A DNA stretch of 20,397 nt from Pseudomonadota bacterium (GCA_002704665.1 PAHB01000057.1:1-20397), one strand, 5' to 3'; positions 8,612 to 16,080 are shown, counted from the stretch's first letter. The notes: generated by a model from the sequence alone, not told the origin. A program made the numbers and translations.

Positions 8612-8631
8612 CAGAAATACAAGGCAAAGTA

Positions 8632-9663
8632 TTGAATATAGATAAGCAAATCCGCGAGGGTGTCCAGTGCCTGAAAAACGGAGGGATAGTAGGTTTTCCC
8701 ACCGAAACGGTGTTTGGGTTGGGTGCAAAAGCTGATGATGTTGACGCGGTGGCTAAGGTTTACTCTGTGAAGTCTCGTCCGCAAGGCCATCCGCTTATTT
8801 TACACCTGTCAAAACTGGACGAAGCCAGTGATTGGGTTGAGGAGATCCCTCGAGCCGCGCATAAACTTGCTAAAGCTTTTTGGCCAGGACCACTCACTCT
8901 TGTTTTAAAGGCCAAGTCTAATGTTGCAAACCACTTTTCTGGAAATCTTGAAACTATAGCGATTAGAGTGCCTTCTCATTCTATCGCTCGAGCTTTAATT
9001 ATCGGCCTGGGGAGTGGTATCGTTGCGCCCTCTGCCAACCGATTTGGCAGACTTTCACCAACTTCGGCCAGTGACGTTTTTGAGGAGCTTGGGGGCAAAG
9101 TTGATTTAATAATCGAGGCTGAGAGTTGCTCAATTGGAATTGAATCTACAATTGTGGATTTAACAGAAGATAGACCAGTAATTTTAAGGCCTGGGATCAT
9201 TGACCAGGAGAAAATAAGTATGGTGCTAGGAGAAGATGTTGTTGAGAGAGTTTCAAAAACAAATAAGGCTCCCGGTTCACATCCAGTTCATTATGCTCCC
9301 AATACACCGCTCACTATTGTGTATAGGGATCAATTAGAAAAGTTTCTCCATAAAGATACGAACGGACTCTCAGTGGCTGTTCTTGGGAGGTCTATTAGGC
9401 CTCAGTTTTCAGGTGCAGCAGTTTGGCAGGTGGCGCCAACCGACTCCTTACCATACGCAAAAAACCTTTACTCTCTCTTACGTAGGTTGGATAATTCCGG
9501 CTGTGAGTTAATCGCGGTAGAGGAGCCTCCTTACAGTGGTGAGTGGATGGCGGTTCACGACCGCTTAAAAAAAAGTTCTATTCCAAAAATGGCTCTTCTG
9601 GAGTTCATTAGAAACGTTAAAGACAAAAAGTTGAAAAATATACATCATGGAACAAACAAATAA
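8632..9663 (+). CDS. tsaC: Threonylcarbamoyl-AMP synthase, long Sua5 type
   Basis: Makes threonylcarbamoyl-AMP from threonine, bicarbonate and ATP, the first step of t6A formation at position 37 of ANN-decoding tRNAs. The YrdC-like domain (about residues 5-205) shows GGIVGFPTETVFGLGA, the nucleotide-binding KSRPQGHPL (serine where KGRP is commoner), WPGPLTLVL, IAIRVPSH and APSANRFGRLSPT. A linker with APGSHPVHYAPNTPL leads into the C-terminal Sua5 domain, giving 343 residues against about 190 for the short TsaC form. The start is a TTG at 8632; no closer ATG or GTG would keep the N-terminus, so I accept it with moderate confidence. It overlaps the downstream cupin gene by 17 bases. Position after purE/K/C is a betaproteobacterial pattern as I recall it. 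The symbol could also be given as sua5. Confidence 0.93.
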   Translation: MNIDKQIREGVQCLKNGGIVGFPTETVFGLGAKADDVDAVAKVYSVKSRPQGHPLILHLSKLDEASDWVEEIPRAAHKLAKAFWPGPLTLVLKAKSNVANHFSGNLETIAIRVPSHSIARALIIGLGSGIVAPSANRFGRLSPTSASDVFEELGGKVDLIIEAESCSIGIESTIVDLTEDRPVILRPGIIDQEKISMVLGEDVVERVSKTNKAPGSHPVHYAPNTPLTIVYRDQLEKFLHKDTNGLSVAVLGRSIRPQFSGAAVWQVAPTDSLPYAKNLYSLLRRLDNSGCELIAVEEPPYSGEWMAVHDRLKKSSIPKMALLEFIRNVKDKKLKNIHHGTNK

Positions 9664-10120
9664 ATGGAAATATAACGGAGTTAGGGTGGTATCTGCCTCA
9701 GAGTTTGATATGAATACCCCTCAAACACCGGGTATGATAAGGTCAGCAGCGATTACAACAAAGCTAGGGGGAGCCGAAAAAATATGGGCTGGTACTGTCA
9801 CCATAAAGCCTGATGCGAAGACCGGGGCTCATCACCATGGTCCCGTAGAGAGTATAATTTACGTGGTCAAAGGAAAGGCTCGAATGCGTTGGGGTGAACA
9901 GCTCGAGTTTGTTGCCGAGGCAAGCGAGGGTGAGTTCATTTACGTTCCTCCATTCGTTCCCCATCAAGAGATTAATGCCTCGAAGGATCAGCCGTTATCG
10001 TGTGTATTGTGCCGGAGTGGCCAAGATCCCGTTGTTGTAAATTTAAACATACCTAACGCTGAGGAACCGGAACGGGTGTTTTGGGTGGATAATATTCACC
10101 CCTCGCCGAAGAATATATAG
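9647..10120 (+). CDS. Conserved small cupin-fold protein
   Basis: A single-domain cupin of 157 residues whose specific function I do not know. The two cupin motifs are visible: TGAHHHGPVESIIYVVKGKARMRWG (split here as H62-H64, E68, then the G-rich strand) and, after a short spacer, EGEFIYVPPFVPHQEI with H106. These histidines and the glutamate would bind one metal ion in family members. The sequence resembles an uncharacterised cupin family of Proteobacteria. There is no signal peptide or membrane segment. The ATG at 9647 lies inside the end of tsaC, so translation is probably coupled. Its stop is only two bases from the convergent stop of the dehydratase gene. Roles as an enzyme, a metabolite sensor or a metal-binding protein are all open. 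Confidence 0.85.
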   Translation: MEQTNKWKYNGVRVVSASEFDMNTPQTPGMIRSAAITTKLGGAEKIWAGTVTIKPDAKTGAHHHGPVESIIYVVKGKARMRWGEQLEFVAEASEGEFIYVPPFVPHQEINASKDQPLSCVLCRSGQDPVVVNLNIPNAEEPERVFWVDNIHPSPKNI

Positions 10121-10122
10121 AT

Positions 10123-11850
10123 TTAATGAATTTCTGGTTCCGGGGTTGGCCCGCTAGGTTCAAGGAAATCAAAATCACAACCTTCGTTGGCTTGTAACAC
10201 ATGCTGGACGAACAGCCGTCCGTAACCTCGAGAGAACCTTTCAGGTTTATTTTTTAGCGACTTCCGACGAGCATCAAATTCTGTTGCGCTTACCTTGAGG
10301 TTCAGACTGCGATTTTTTACGCTTAGTTCGATGGTATCTCCGGTTTTAACGAGCGAGAGCGGACCCCCTATCCAAGCTTCGGGCGCGACGTGAAGAACGC
10401 AAGTGCCGTAGCTTGTGCCACTCATTCGAGCATCGGAAATTCTAACCATATCTCTAATACCTTTTTTTACAAGTTTCTTGGGAATTGGCAACATTCCCCA
10501 CTCAGGCATTCCTGGACCACCGATAGGACCGGCGTTTCGCAGAATTAAAATCGTATTTTCACTGATATCGAGCGACGGGTCGTCAATTTTTTTCGCCATC
10601 TCGTCATAGCTATCAAAAACTATTGCCGGTCCGACATGCTCGTGAAACTTCGGGTCGGCAGCGTTCGCTTTAATTACAGCTCCGTCCGGCGCTAAGTTCC
10701 CCCTTAGAACAATCAGTCCTCCGTTCGGTTCTATTGGGTTCTGGGGAGTTTTAATGACTTCTGGATTGTGAATTTTTAATCCCTTTATATTTTGACCCAA
10801 AGATTTACCCGTGCAGGTTAGCTCGTTAAGGTAGAGTAAATTCCGCATACCCTCTAATAGAGCTCCAAGACCTCCGGCGTAATAAAAATCTTCCATAAGA
10901 TATTTTCCTGCTGGCCGCAGGTTAACCAGAAAAGGTGTTTGACGACCAATTTTTTCAAAATCATCAAGCTTTAAATCAATTGTGCTTCGTCTGGCTAAGG
11001 CAATTACATGGATTAGTGCATTGGTAGAGCCGCCCAGAGCCATCAAAGCTTTTATGGCGTTATAAACACTTTTTTCCGTAATTATGTCTGATGGCTTTAG
11101 GTCTTCGCAAACCATTTCAACTATTCTTCTTCCTGAGTAAGTCGCCATTCGGCGGTGAGCAGAATCGGGGGCAGGTATAGATGACGCGTTAGTTAGACTA
11201 AAACCCATGACTTCCGCTATCGACGTCATAGTCGAAGCGGTTCCCATGGTCATACATGTTCCTGGAGAACGGGCAATGCCCTCTAACATTTCTTGCCAGT
11301 CCCCTTCAGATATATTACCTCCCCGTAGCTCGTCCCAATATTTCCAAATATCCGAGCCAGAACCAAGTGTTTGGCCTCTCCAATGGCCCCTCAGCATCGC
11401 CCCTGCAGGAACAAAAATTGTAGGTAGATTCATGCTGATGGCTCCCATAAGTAGGCCCGGGGTAGTTTTATCACAGCCTCCCATCAAAACGCAGCCATCA
11501 ATGGGATAAGAGCGAAGAAGCTCCTCAGTCTCCAAAGCGAGCAAATTGCGGTACATCATGGTCGAGGGCTTTTGGAATACTTCAGCCAGTGAAATTGCCG
11601 GCATTTCAATTGGAACGCCTCCTTGTTGCAGGATGCCTGTTTTGACGTCAGAGGCCCTCTCTTTGAGATGTGAATGGCAATGATTAACCTCACTCCATGT
11701 GTTAATAATTCCGATTATTGGTTTATTTTCAAGATCTTCTTTGGTTAAGCCAAGCTGGAAAATTCGTGATTTATGACCCGAGCCGCGTAGCGTTTGTTCA
11801 GCAAACCATCGTTGACTTCTAAGATTTTTCTTTAATTTTTTTTTCGACAT
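10123..11850 (-). CDS. IlvD/Edd-family dehydratase, probably for a sugar acid (L-arabinonate dehydratase-like)
   Basis: Iron-sulfur dehydratase that removes water from a 2,3-dihydroxy acid to give a 2-keto-3-deoxy acid. The 575 residues match the L-arabinonate/D-xylonate dehydratase branch. Candidate cluster cysteines are C58 (NHCHSH), C126 (MGGCDKTTPG) and C199 (GTCMTMGTAST), the spacing known for a [2Fe-2S] arabinonate dehydratase. K128 next to C126 is the usual carbamylated, magnesium-binding lysine. The serine in RMSGTSYG (near residue 477) is the expected catalytic base. The C-terminus RLFVQHVLQANEGCDFDFL is typical of sugar-acid members rather than of IlvD proper, though dihydroxy-acid dehydratase cannot be excluded. 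It is divergent from the lar operon across 214 bases. No aldonolactonase, keto-deoxy acid aldolase/dehydratase or transporter gene lies beside it. The exact substrate is unknown. Confidence 0.9.
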   Translation of the reverse strand: MSKKKLKKNLRSQRWFAEQTLRGSGHKSRIFQLGLTKEDLENKPIIGIINTWSEVNHCHSHLKERASDVKTGILQQGGVPIEMPAISLAEVFQKPSTMMYRNLLALETEELLRSYPIDGCVLMGGCDKTTPGLLMGAISMNLPTIFVPAGAMLRGHWRGQTLGSGSDIWKYWDELRGGNISEGDWQEMLEGIARSPGTCMTMGTASTMTSIAEVMGFSLTNASSIPAPDSAHRRMATYSGRRIVEMVCEDLKPSDIITEKSVYNAIKALMALGGSTNALIHVIALARRSTIDLKLDDFEKIGRQTPFLVNLRPAGKYLMEDFYYAGGLGALLEGMRNLLYLNELTCTGKSLGQNIKGLKIHNPEVIKTPQNPIEPNGGLIVLRGNLAPDGAVIKANAADPKFHEHVGPAIVFDSYDEMAKKIDDPSLDISENTILILRNAGPIGGPGMPEWGMLPIPKKLVKKGIRDMVRISDARMSGTSYGTCVLHVAPEAWIGGPLSLVKTGDTIELSVKNRSLNLKVSATEFDARRKSLKNKPERFSRGYGRLFVQHVLQANEGCDFDFLEPSGPTPEPEIH

Positions 11851-12064
11851 TATTCGATTCCCCGTTCAAATTTTTTAACTATTTTTGGTCGAATTTCACC
11901 TAGTGGCCTTACCAACGTAACAGTTTGTGCTAATTTTAGGGCATACTGCCACCTAAGTGGAAATTGTTATCAGTAAAGTCGTGGATTAGCAAATGGGAAC
12001 TTGCAGTAATCGAGGTGTTGCATCAATCATTAGTATTTTAATACGGTTTTATTAGGAGAATAAA
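11851..12064. promoter_or_regulatory. Divergent regulatory region between the dehydratase gene and the lar operon
   Basis: This 214-base region must hold the promoters of both divergent units. I see no convincing -35/-10 pair on either strand. It carries two similar motifs: CACCTAGTGG at 11897-11906 and CCACCTAAGTGG at 11949-11960, the second with perfect CCAC/GTGG arms; their starts lie about 53 bases apart. The first is framed by TTGGT (11885-11889) and ACCAA (11911-11915), the second by TACTG (11944-11948) and CAGTA (11971-11975). Such nested repeats could be operators for one regulator acting on both genes. No regulator gene is next to them. Confidence 0.45.
12054..12058 (+). promoter_or_regulatory. 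Ribosome-binding site deciding the GTG start of the larA homologue
   Basis: AGGAG six bases before the GTG at 12065 is a strong Shine-Dalgarno sequence at good spacing and supports this non-ATG start. Confidence 0.75.
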
Positions 12065-13390
12065 GTGATCGACGAAAAGATTGAGGTAAATATTGCAGGG
12101 GGTTTAAATATTGAGCTTCCAAAGATGGTCCAAGTAAAGCAAAAATTTGAGACTAAGAGCCTTGGCAGCGTTTCTGATGCGGTCGTAAAAGAATTCCTAC
12201 GACCGGAGATTAAACAAAAGGTAAAACCCGGAATGAAAATCGCCGTCGGGTGTGGGTCGCGTGGCGTAGCGAATATAGCTGAATGCACGAGAACCGTTGT
12301 AGGCCAATTGAAAAGTTTAGGTGCGAACCCATTCATTTTTCCGGCAATGGGTTCTCATGGAGGTGCAACAGCGGATGGTCAAAGGGAGGTTCTCGCGGGG
12401 TACGGAATAACGGAGCAGCTGATTGGTTGTCCGGTTGTTTCTGATATGTCTGTGGAGTGTCTGGGGGAGATTGATGGTATGCCGGTTTATATGGATAAAC
12501 ATGCGGCAAACGCCGACGGTATTATCGTTATTCCGAGAGTTAAACCGCACACAAGTTTTAGAGCGCCAATTGAATCAGGGATTGTTAAAATGTTAACAAT
12601 TGGGATGGGTAAGATTGATGGAGCTACAACACTGCATTCATTTGGTATGGATGTATTCGGAGACTTACTTCCAAAAGCTGCAAAATTTATTATTGACAAC
12701 AAAAACTTCCTGTTTGGTATGGCAATGTTAGAAAATGCGGCAGATGAAACGGCGATTCTCGAAGCTGTAACAGCTGATAATCTTTTCGATAGAGAGCGTG
12801 AACTCCAAGCATTAGCAAAACAGTTTATGCCCAGCCTTCAATTTGAAGAAATTGACGTGTTGATAGTCGATAAAATAGGAAAAAACATCTCGGGTTCTGG
12901 AATGGATCCTAACATCACTGGGCGAAATGGTCGTGGAGTCGTGTGGGATATGAAGCCACACGTGAAAAAAATTGCCGTATTAGATCTGACTCCAGAAACT
13001 CATGGAAATGCGACCGGGATAGGCGGGGCTGATGTTATAACGATGAAGTTATATAATAATTTAGACATACCTAAAACCTATGCAAATATTATAACTTCAA
13101 CCTATTTAGACGGGGGTGCGATACCCATCATTATGAATTCGGATAAAGAGGCGATACAGCTTGCAGCTAAAACAGTGGTTCGAGTTAAGCACGAGGATTT
13201 AAAAATTGTCCGCATTGCAAATACTCTAGAGGTCGTTGATATCCAAGTGTCCTCTCCCATGCTCCAAGATGTTTTGAGTAGACCAGAAAAGTTTGAGGTA
13301 ATGGGACAGTCCGAGCAATTCAAGTTTGACAAAAAGGGTAATCTTTACCCGATGCTTGGTCATGTTCAGAATGAAAAGCTTCTGGTATAA
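12065..13390 (+). CDS. LarA-family nickel-dependent 2-hydroxyacid racemase/epimerase
   Basis: Homologue of lactate racemase (Lar_N/DUF2088 family), an enzyme that inverts the C2 configuration of alpha-hydroxy acids through hydride transfer on the covalently bound nickel-pincer nucleotide. The 441 residues contain GCGSRGVAN (R66, possible substrate arginine), GSHGGATADGQ (H98), VKPHTSF (H162), SGIVKMLTIGMGK (K175) and TTLHSFGMD (H191). These fit H108, H174, K184 and H200 of the Lactobacillus enzyme: K175 to H191 has the same 16-residue spacing, while H162 to K175 is 13 instead of 10. The GTG start has a strong AGGAG. It heads a tight operon with larC, larE and larB and is divergent from a sugar-acid dehydratase. 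Known LarA homologues act on lactate, malate, phenyllactate or gluconate, so the substrate here is open; a sugar acid is my inference. Confidence 0.87.
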   Translation: MIDEKIEVNIAGGLNIELPKMVQVKQKFETKSLGSVSDAVVKEFLRPEIKQKVKPGMKIAVGCGSRGVANIAECTRTVVGQLKSLGANPFIFPAMGSHGGATADGQREVLAGYGITEQLIGCPVVSDMSVECLGEIDGMPVYMDKHAANADGIIVIPRVKPHTSFRAPIESGIVKMLTIGMGKIDGATTLHSFGMDVFGDLLPKAAKFIIDNKNFLFGMAMLENAADETAILEAVTADNLFDRERELQALAKQFMPSLQFEEIDVLIVDKIGKNISGSGMDPNITGRNGRGVVWDMKPHVKKIAVLDLTPETHGNATGIGGADVITMKLYNNLDIPKTYANIITSTYLDGGAIPIIMNSDKEAIQLAAKTVVRVKHEDLKIVRIANTLEVVDIQVSSPMLQDVLSRPEKFEVMGQSEQFKFDKKGNLYPMLGHVQNEKLLV

Positions 13391-13401
13391 AAACTAAAAC
13401 T

Positions 13402-14595
13402 ATGTGGATTCATTTAAACCCTGTTGGAGGGATAGCCGGAGATATGTTCATTTCGTCGGTCTTAGATGCCTTTCCCGAGCTGGCGTCGGATATGTTGGCT
13501 GATTTAAAAAGTTTGGGAGCTCCAGCTGAAGTATTTTTTAAACTAGAGGCCTATAAACATCATGGAATAGGTGGAAGCAAATTCCATGTTTCTTCACCAA
13601 CGAAATTATATTTAGGTGAGAATTGTCCGGGAAGTTTTGTTGATATAATCACCTTTATCGACCGCTCTTCTCTTAATAACAGAGTTAAGGAAATTGCGAC
13701 TCAAATTTTCCGGTTCATTGCGGAAGCAGAGAGCCACGTACATAAAATAGATATAGAATCTATTAGTTTTCATGAACTAGGAGAATGGGATTCGATTATT
13801 GACGTTGTGGGCGCTAGTATTTTGATAAATAACCTTAATGCTGGTTGGACAGTCGATAGAATACCCATGGGCAGAGGCACAGTCGACACTCAACATGGGA
13901 AGTTGCCAGTTCCGGCTCCCGCTACCTCGTTTTTGTTAGAAGGTTTTGACGTTTACGATGATGGCGTAGTCGGTGAGCGGGTAACTCCGACTGGAGCGGC
14001 AATACTGAAGTATTTGTGTGAATTTCATCCAGTCGTGAAACGTGAGGGTAATTTGCGTTTCTCCGGGATAGGATTTGGAACCCAGGTCTTTAAAGAGTTT
14101 TCGAATGTACTGAGGGTTCTAGTTTTTTCGCAAGTAAAATCCTCGGTAGCGCAGAGTGAAAAAATTGGAAAAATAGAGTTTGAGGTCGACGATCAAACTC
14201 CCGAACATTTAGCTATTGCGATCGAGAAATTGAGATCACTTTCTGGCGTTCTCGATGTGATGCAGATCCCAGGGATAGGTAAGAAAAATAGATTTGCGAC
14301 TTCTATACATATTATTTGCATACCCGAGCAGGTTAGAGAGGTTATAGAAGTTTGCTTCCGAGAAACAACTACGATCGGGGTGCGTTTTCAAAAAATGGAT
14401 CGTTTGTCTCTTTCGAGAAAAATCGATACAGTGGAGACTAAAGAAGGAATATTTAGAGTAAAATTAGTAGAGAGGGATGGCGAGCTGACTGGTAAAGTTG
14501 AAGCAGACGATTTGCGTATTGTTGATGGAGGGCAAAATGGGAGAGAGTTATCGGTAAATAAAGCTCTGGGTTCGGCTCTAAAAAAAAAGTATTAA
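13402..14595 (+). CDS. larC: LarC, nickel-pincer cofactor nickel insertase
   Basis: CTP-dependent cyclometallase that inserts nickel into the dithio-carboxylated pyridinium mononucleotide, the last step of nickel-pincer nucleotide synthesis. Family marks are HLNPVGGIAGDMFISS at the N-terminus, ISFHELGEWDSIIDVVG near residue 121, MGRGTVDTQHGKLPVPAPAT near 156 and GERVTPTGAAIL near 191. The C-terminal half (about 255-397) is the LarC2 part. Here both halves form one uninterrupted frame of 397 residues, unlike Lactobacillus plantarum, where larC1 and larC2 are joined by programmed frameshifting. A long histidine-rich stretch is absent. It starts 11 bases after the larA homologue with no clear ribosome-binding site, suggesting coupled translation, and ends 12 bases before larE. 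Confidence 0.94.
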   Translation: MWIHLNPVGGIAGDMFISSVLDAFPELASDMLADLKSLGAPAEVFFKLEAYKHHGIGGSKFHVSSPTKLYLGENCPGSFVDIITFIDRSSLNNRVKEIATQIFRFIAEAESHVHKIDIESISFHELGEWDSIIDVVGASILINNLNAGWTVDRIPMGRGTVDTQHGKLPVPAPATSFLLEGFDVYDDGVVGERVTPTGAAILKYLCEFHPVVKREGNLRFSGIGFGTQVFKEFSNVLRVLVFSQVKSSVAQSEKIGKIEFEVDDQTPEHLAIAIEKLRSLSGVLDVMQIPGIGKKNRFATSIHIICIPEQVREVIEVCFRETTTIGVRFQKMDRLSLSRKIDTVETKEGIFRVKLVERDGELTGKVEADDLRIVDGGQNGRELSVNKALGSALKKKY

Positions 14596-14607
14596 AGTAA
14601 TACATTT

Positions 14608-15396
14608 ATGAAAAATAGCAACTTACTAACAAACTTTGTTCGAGAAAAGACGCTCGCAATTGCCGTCAGCGGCGGAGTAGATAGCTTAACTTTAGCTACT
14701 TATGCGCATCGATTTTTTCCGGGAATGGTCAAGATCTTTCACTCGGCAACGCCATCAGTTCCTCCGCAAGCAACAAATAGATTGAGGGTATTAGCTGCTA
14801 AGGAGGGTTGGAGTCTTCAGGTTATCGATGCTAATGAGTTTAACGATAAAAACTATATTTCGAATCCGGTTAATCGATGTTTTTTTTGTAAGACTAACTT
14901 ATACGCCACTATTCGTAAATTTACTAAAGATCAAATTTTATCGGGGGCTAATAAAGATGATCTTAAAGAGTTTAGACCCGGATTATCTGCTGCGCAAAAA
15001 TACGGTGTAAGACATCCATTTGTAGAGGTTGGATTGGGCAAGTCGGAAATTCGTGCGCTTGCTAAGAATCTAGGGTTAGCAGATATTTCTGAACTGCCCT
15101 CTTCTCCTTGCTTGTCTAGTAGGGTCGAGACCGGCATACATATTCAAAGGAATGTTTTGACTTTGATTAATGAAACGGAGCTGTTAATTAACGAAAATCT
15201 TAGGCCTGAAACGGTGCGTTGTAGAATAAGGTCGGGAGGTGTTTACATAGAATTAGATAATATAAGTATGTCCAAATTGACAAGTGATCTACGGCGAAAG
15301 TTATCTTTAGAAACCGAGAGAATTTTTTCCAGCGCAGGTTTCGACTATAAAGTTAATTTTGATCATTACAGATTAGGGAGTGCCTTTCTCAATTAA
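14608..15396 (+). CDS. larE: LarE, sulfur transferase for the nickel-pincer cofactor
   Basis: PP-loop ATPase that adenylates the carboxylates of the LarB product and replaces them by thiocarboxylates; two rounds give the substrate for LarC. The 262 residues show the PP-loop SGGVDS (residues 21-26), SGANKDD, and PSSPCLSSRVETG. Cysteines C91 and C94 (NRCFFCKTNLY) and C168 (SSPCLSS) are all present. The Lactobacillus enzyme sacrifices the sulfur of a single cysteine (C176, matching C168 here), whereas the Thermotoga type uses three cysteines to hold a [4Fe-4S] cluster. The CxxC plus C pattern here points to the iron-sulfur type. The gene overlaps larB by 17 bases. PP-loop proteins have many relatives, but the lar neighbours settle the assignment. 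Confidence 0.94.
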   Translation: MKNSNLLTNFVREKTLAIAVSGGVDSLTLATYAHRFFPGMVKIFHSATPSVPPQATNRLRVLAAKEGWSLQVIDANEFNDKNYISNPVNRCFFCKTNLYATIRKFTKDQILSGANKDDLKEFRPGLSAAQKYGVRHPFVEVGLGKSEIRALAKNLGLADISELPSSPCLSSRVETGIHIQRNVLTLINETELLINENLRPETVRCRIRSGGVYIELDNISMSKLTSDLRRKLSLETERIFSSAGFDYKVNFDHYRLGSAFLN

Positions 15397-16060
15397 AGAT
15401 ATGTTATCCAACGAACACATGTTAGATCTATCTAGGGCTGCGCGTACCGGCTTGGATGAGGCAATATTTTGTGATGGCAAAACAGCGCCGCAAATTGCCG
15501 AAATAGTATCAGAGTTAGTGAAAAAAAAAACAAAGGCGCTGTTTACCCAATTGTCACAAGAGAAATTTGAAAAACTCCCAAAAACAATAAACGATAAAAT
15601 CAATTACGACCCCTTTTCAAAAACTGGAATATTAGGTCAACCATTAACCCATTCGGGCAATCCTAAGGTCGGTATTGTTTCTGCAGGCACATCGGATCTA
15701 CAAGTGGCTGCAGAAGCCAATAGAACCCTGGCTTATTACGGCAAATCGGCTTTGTTAATAAATGACGTCGGCGTTGCTGGTCTGTGGAGATTGTTAAGCA
15801 ATGTTGAGAGAGTGCAGCATATGGCTGTGGTTATCGCAATCGCTGGTATGGATGCGGCTCTGCCTACTGTTTTGGGTGGACTGGTTTCTTGTCCAGTTAT
15901 CGGGGTTCCTACTTCCGTTGGTTATGGTGTGGCAAAGGGTGGCGAAGTAGCTTTGAAGTCAATGCTCTCAAGTTGTTCTTCTGGATTGCTTGTGGTCAAC
16001 ATAGACAATGGCTACGGGGCTGCTTGCGCAGCCATCCGTATACTGAAATCCCATTTATAA
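15380..16060 (+). CDS. larB: LarB, pyridinium-3,5-biscarboxylate mononucleotide synthase
   Basis: Carboxylates the pyridine ring of nicotinic acid adenine dinucleotide and releases AMP, the first step of nickel-pincer nucleotide synthesis. The 226-residue protein has a variable N-terminal third and a C-terminal domain related to PurE (AIR carboxylase/mutase): VGIVSAGTSDLQVAAEA, DVGVAGLWRLL, IAGMDAALPTVLGGL, PVIGVPTSVGYG and VVNIDNGYGA. C199 in SSCSSG, 27 residues from the C-terminus, is the best match for the cysteine that forms the transient cysteinyl-pyridine adduct in LarB; C216 is less likely. The start is a GTG at 15380 inside larE; an ATG at 15401 is an alternative and removes only seven residues. 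It closes the lar operon; an AT-rich inverted repeat begins at its stop codon. A ten-A run near 15520 leaves the frame intact. Confidence 0.94.
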   Translation: MPFSIKDMLSNEHMLDLSRAARTGLDEAIFCDGKTAPQIAEIVSELVKKKTKALFTQLSQEKFEKLPKTINDKINYDPFSKTGILGQPLTHSGNPKVGIVSAGTSDLQVAAEANRTLAYYGKSALLINDVGVAGLWRLLSNVERVQHMAVVIAIAGMDAALPTVLGGLVSCPVIGVPTSVGYGVAKGGEVALKSMLSSCSSGLLVVNIDNGYGAACAAIRILKSHL

Positions 16061-16080
16061 GAAAAATATTAATTTTTCTT
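16059..16080. terminator. Possible weak bidirectional terminator between larB and the GlcG/HbpS-like gene
   Basis: A perfect inverted repeat with nine-base arms AAGAAAAAT and ATTTTTCTT and a four-base loop begins at the larB stop codon. It lies between convergent genes, downstream of both, and AT-rich sequence follows. The stem holds only one G:C pair, so it would be weak. Confidence 0.35.

Noticed and set aside
12018..12046. TTGCAT at 12018 as the -35 of a larA promoter
   Set aside because: At 17-base spacing the -10 would be ATACGG, a poor match; the AT-rich TATTTT is too close.
14578..14595. A-AAA-AAG slippery heptamer in frame at the end of larC, recalling the programmed frameshift of Lactobacillus larC
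   Set aside because: The -1 frame adds only three codons before a stop, and larC is already a complete full-length frame, so no functional frameshift is implied.
15515..15535. Ten-A runs in larB (near 15520) and purC (near 8524) as possible frameshift sites or sequencing errors
   Set aside because: Both genes read through to full-length, family-consistent C-termini, so no frame disruption is seen.
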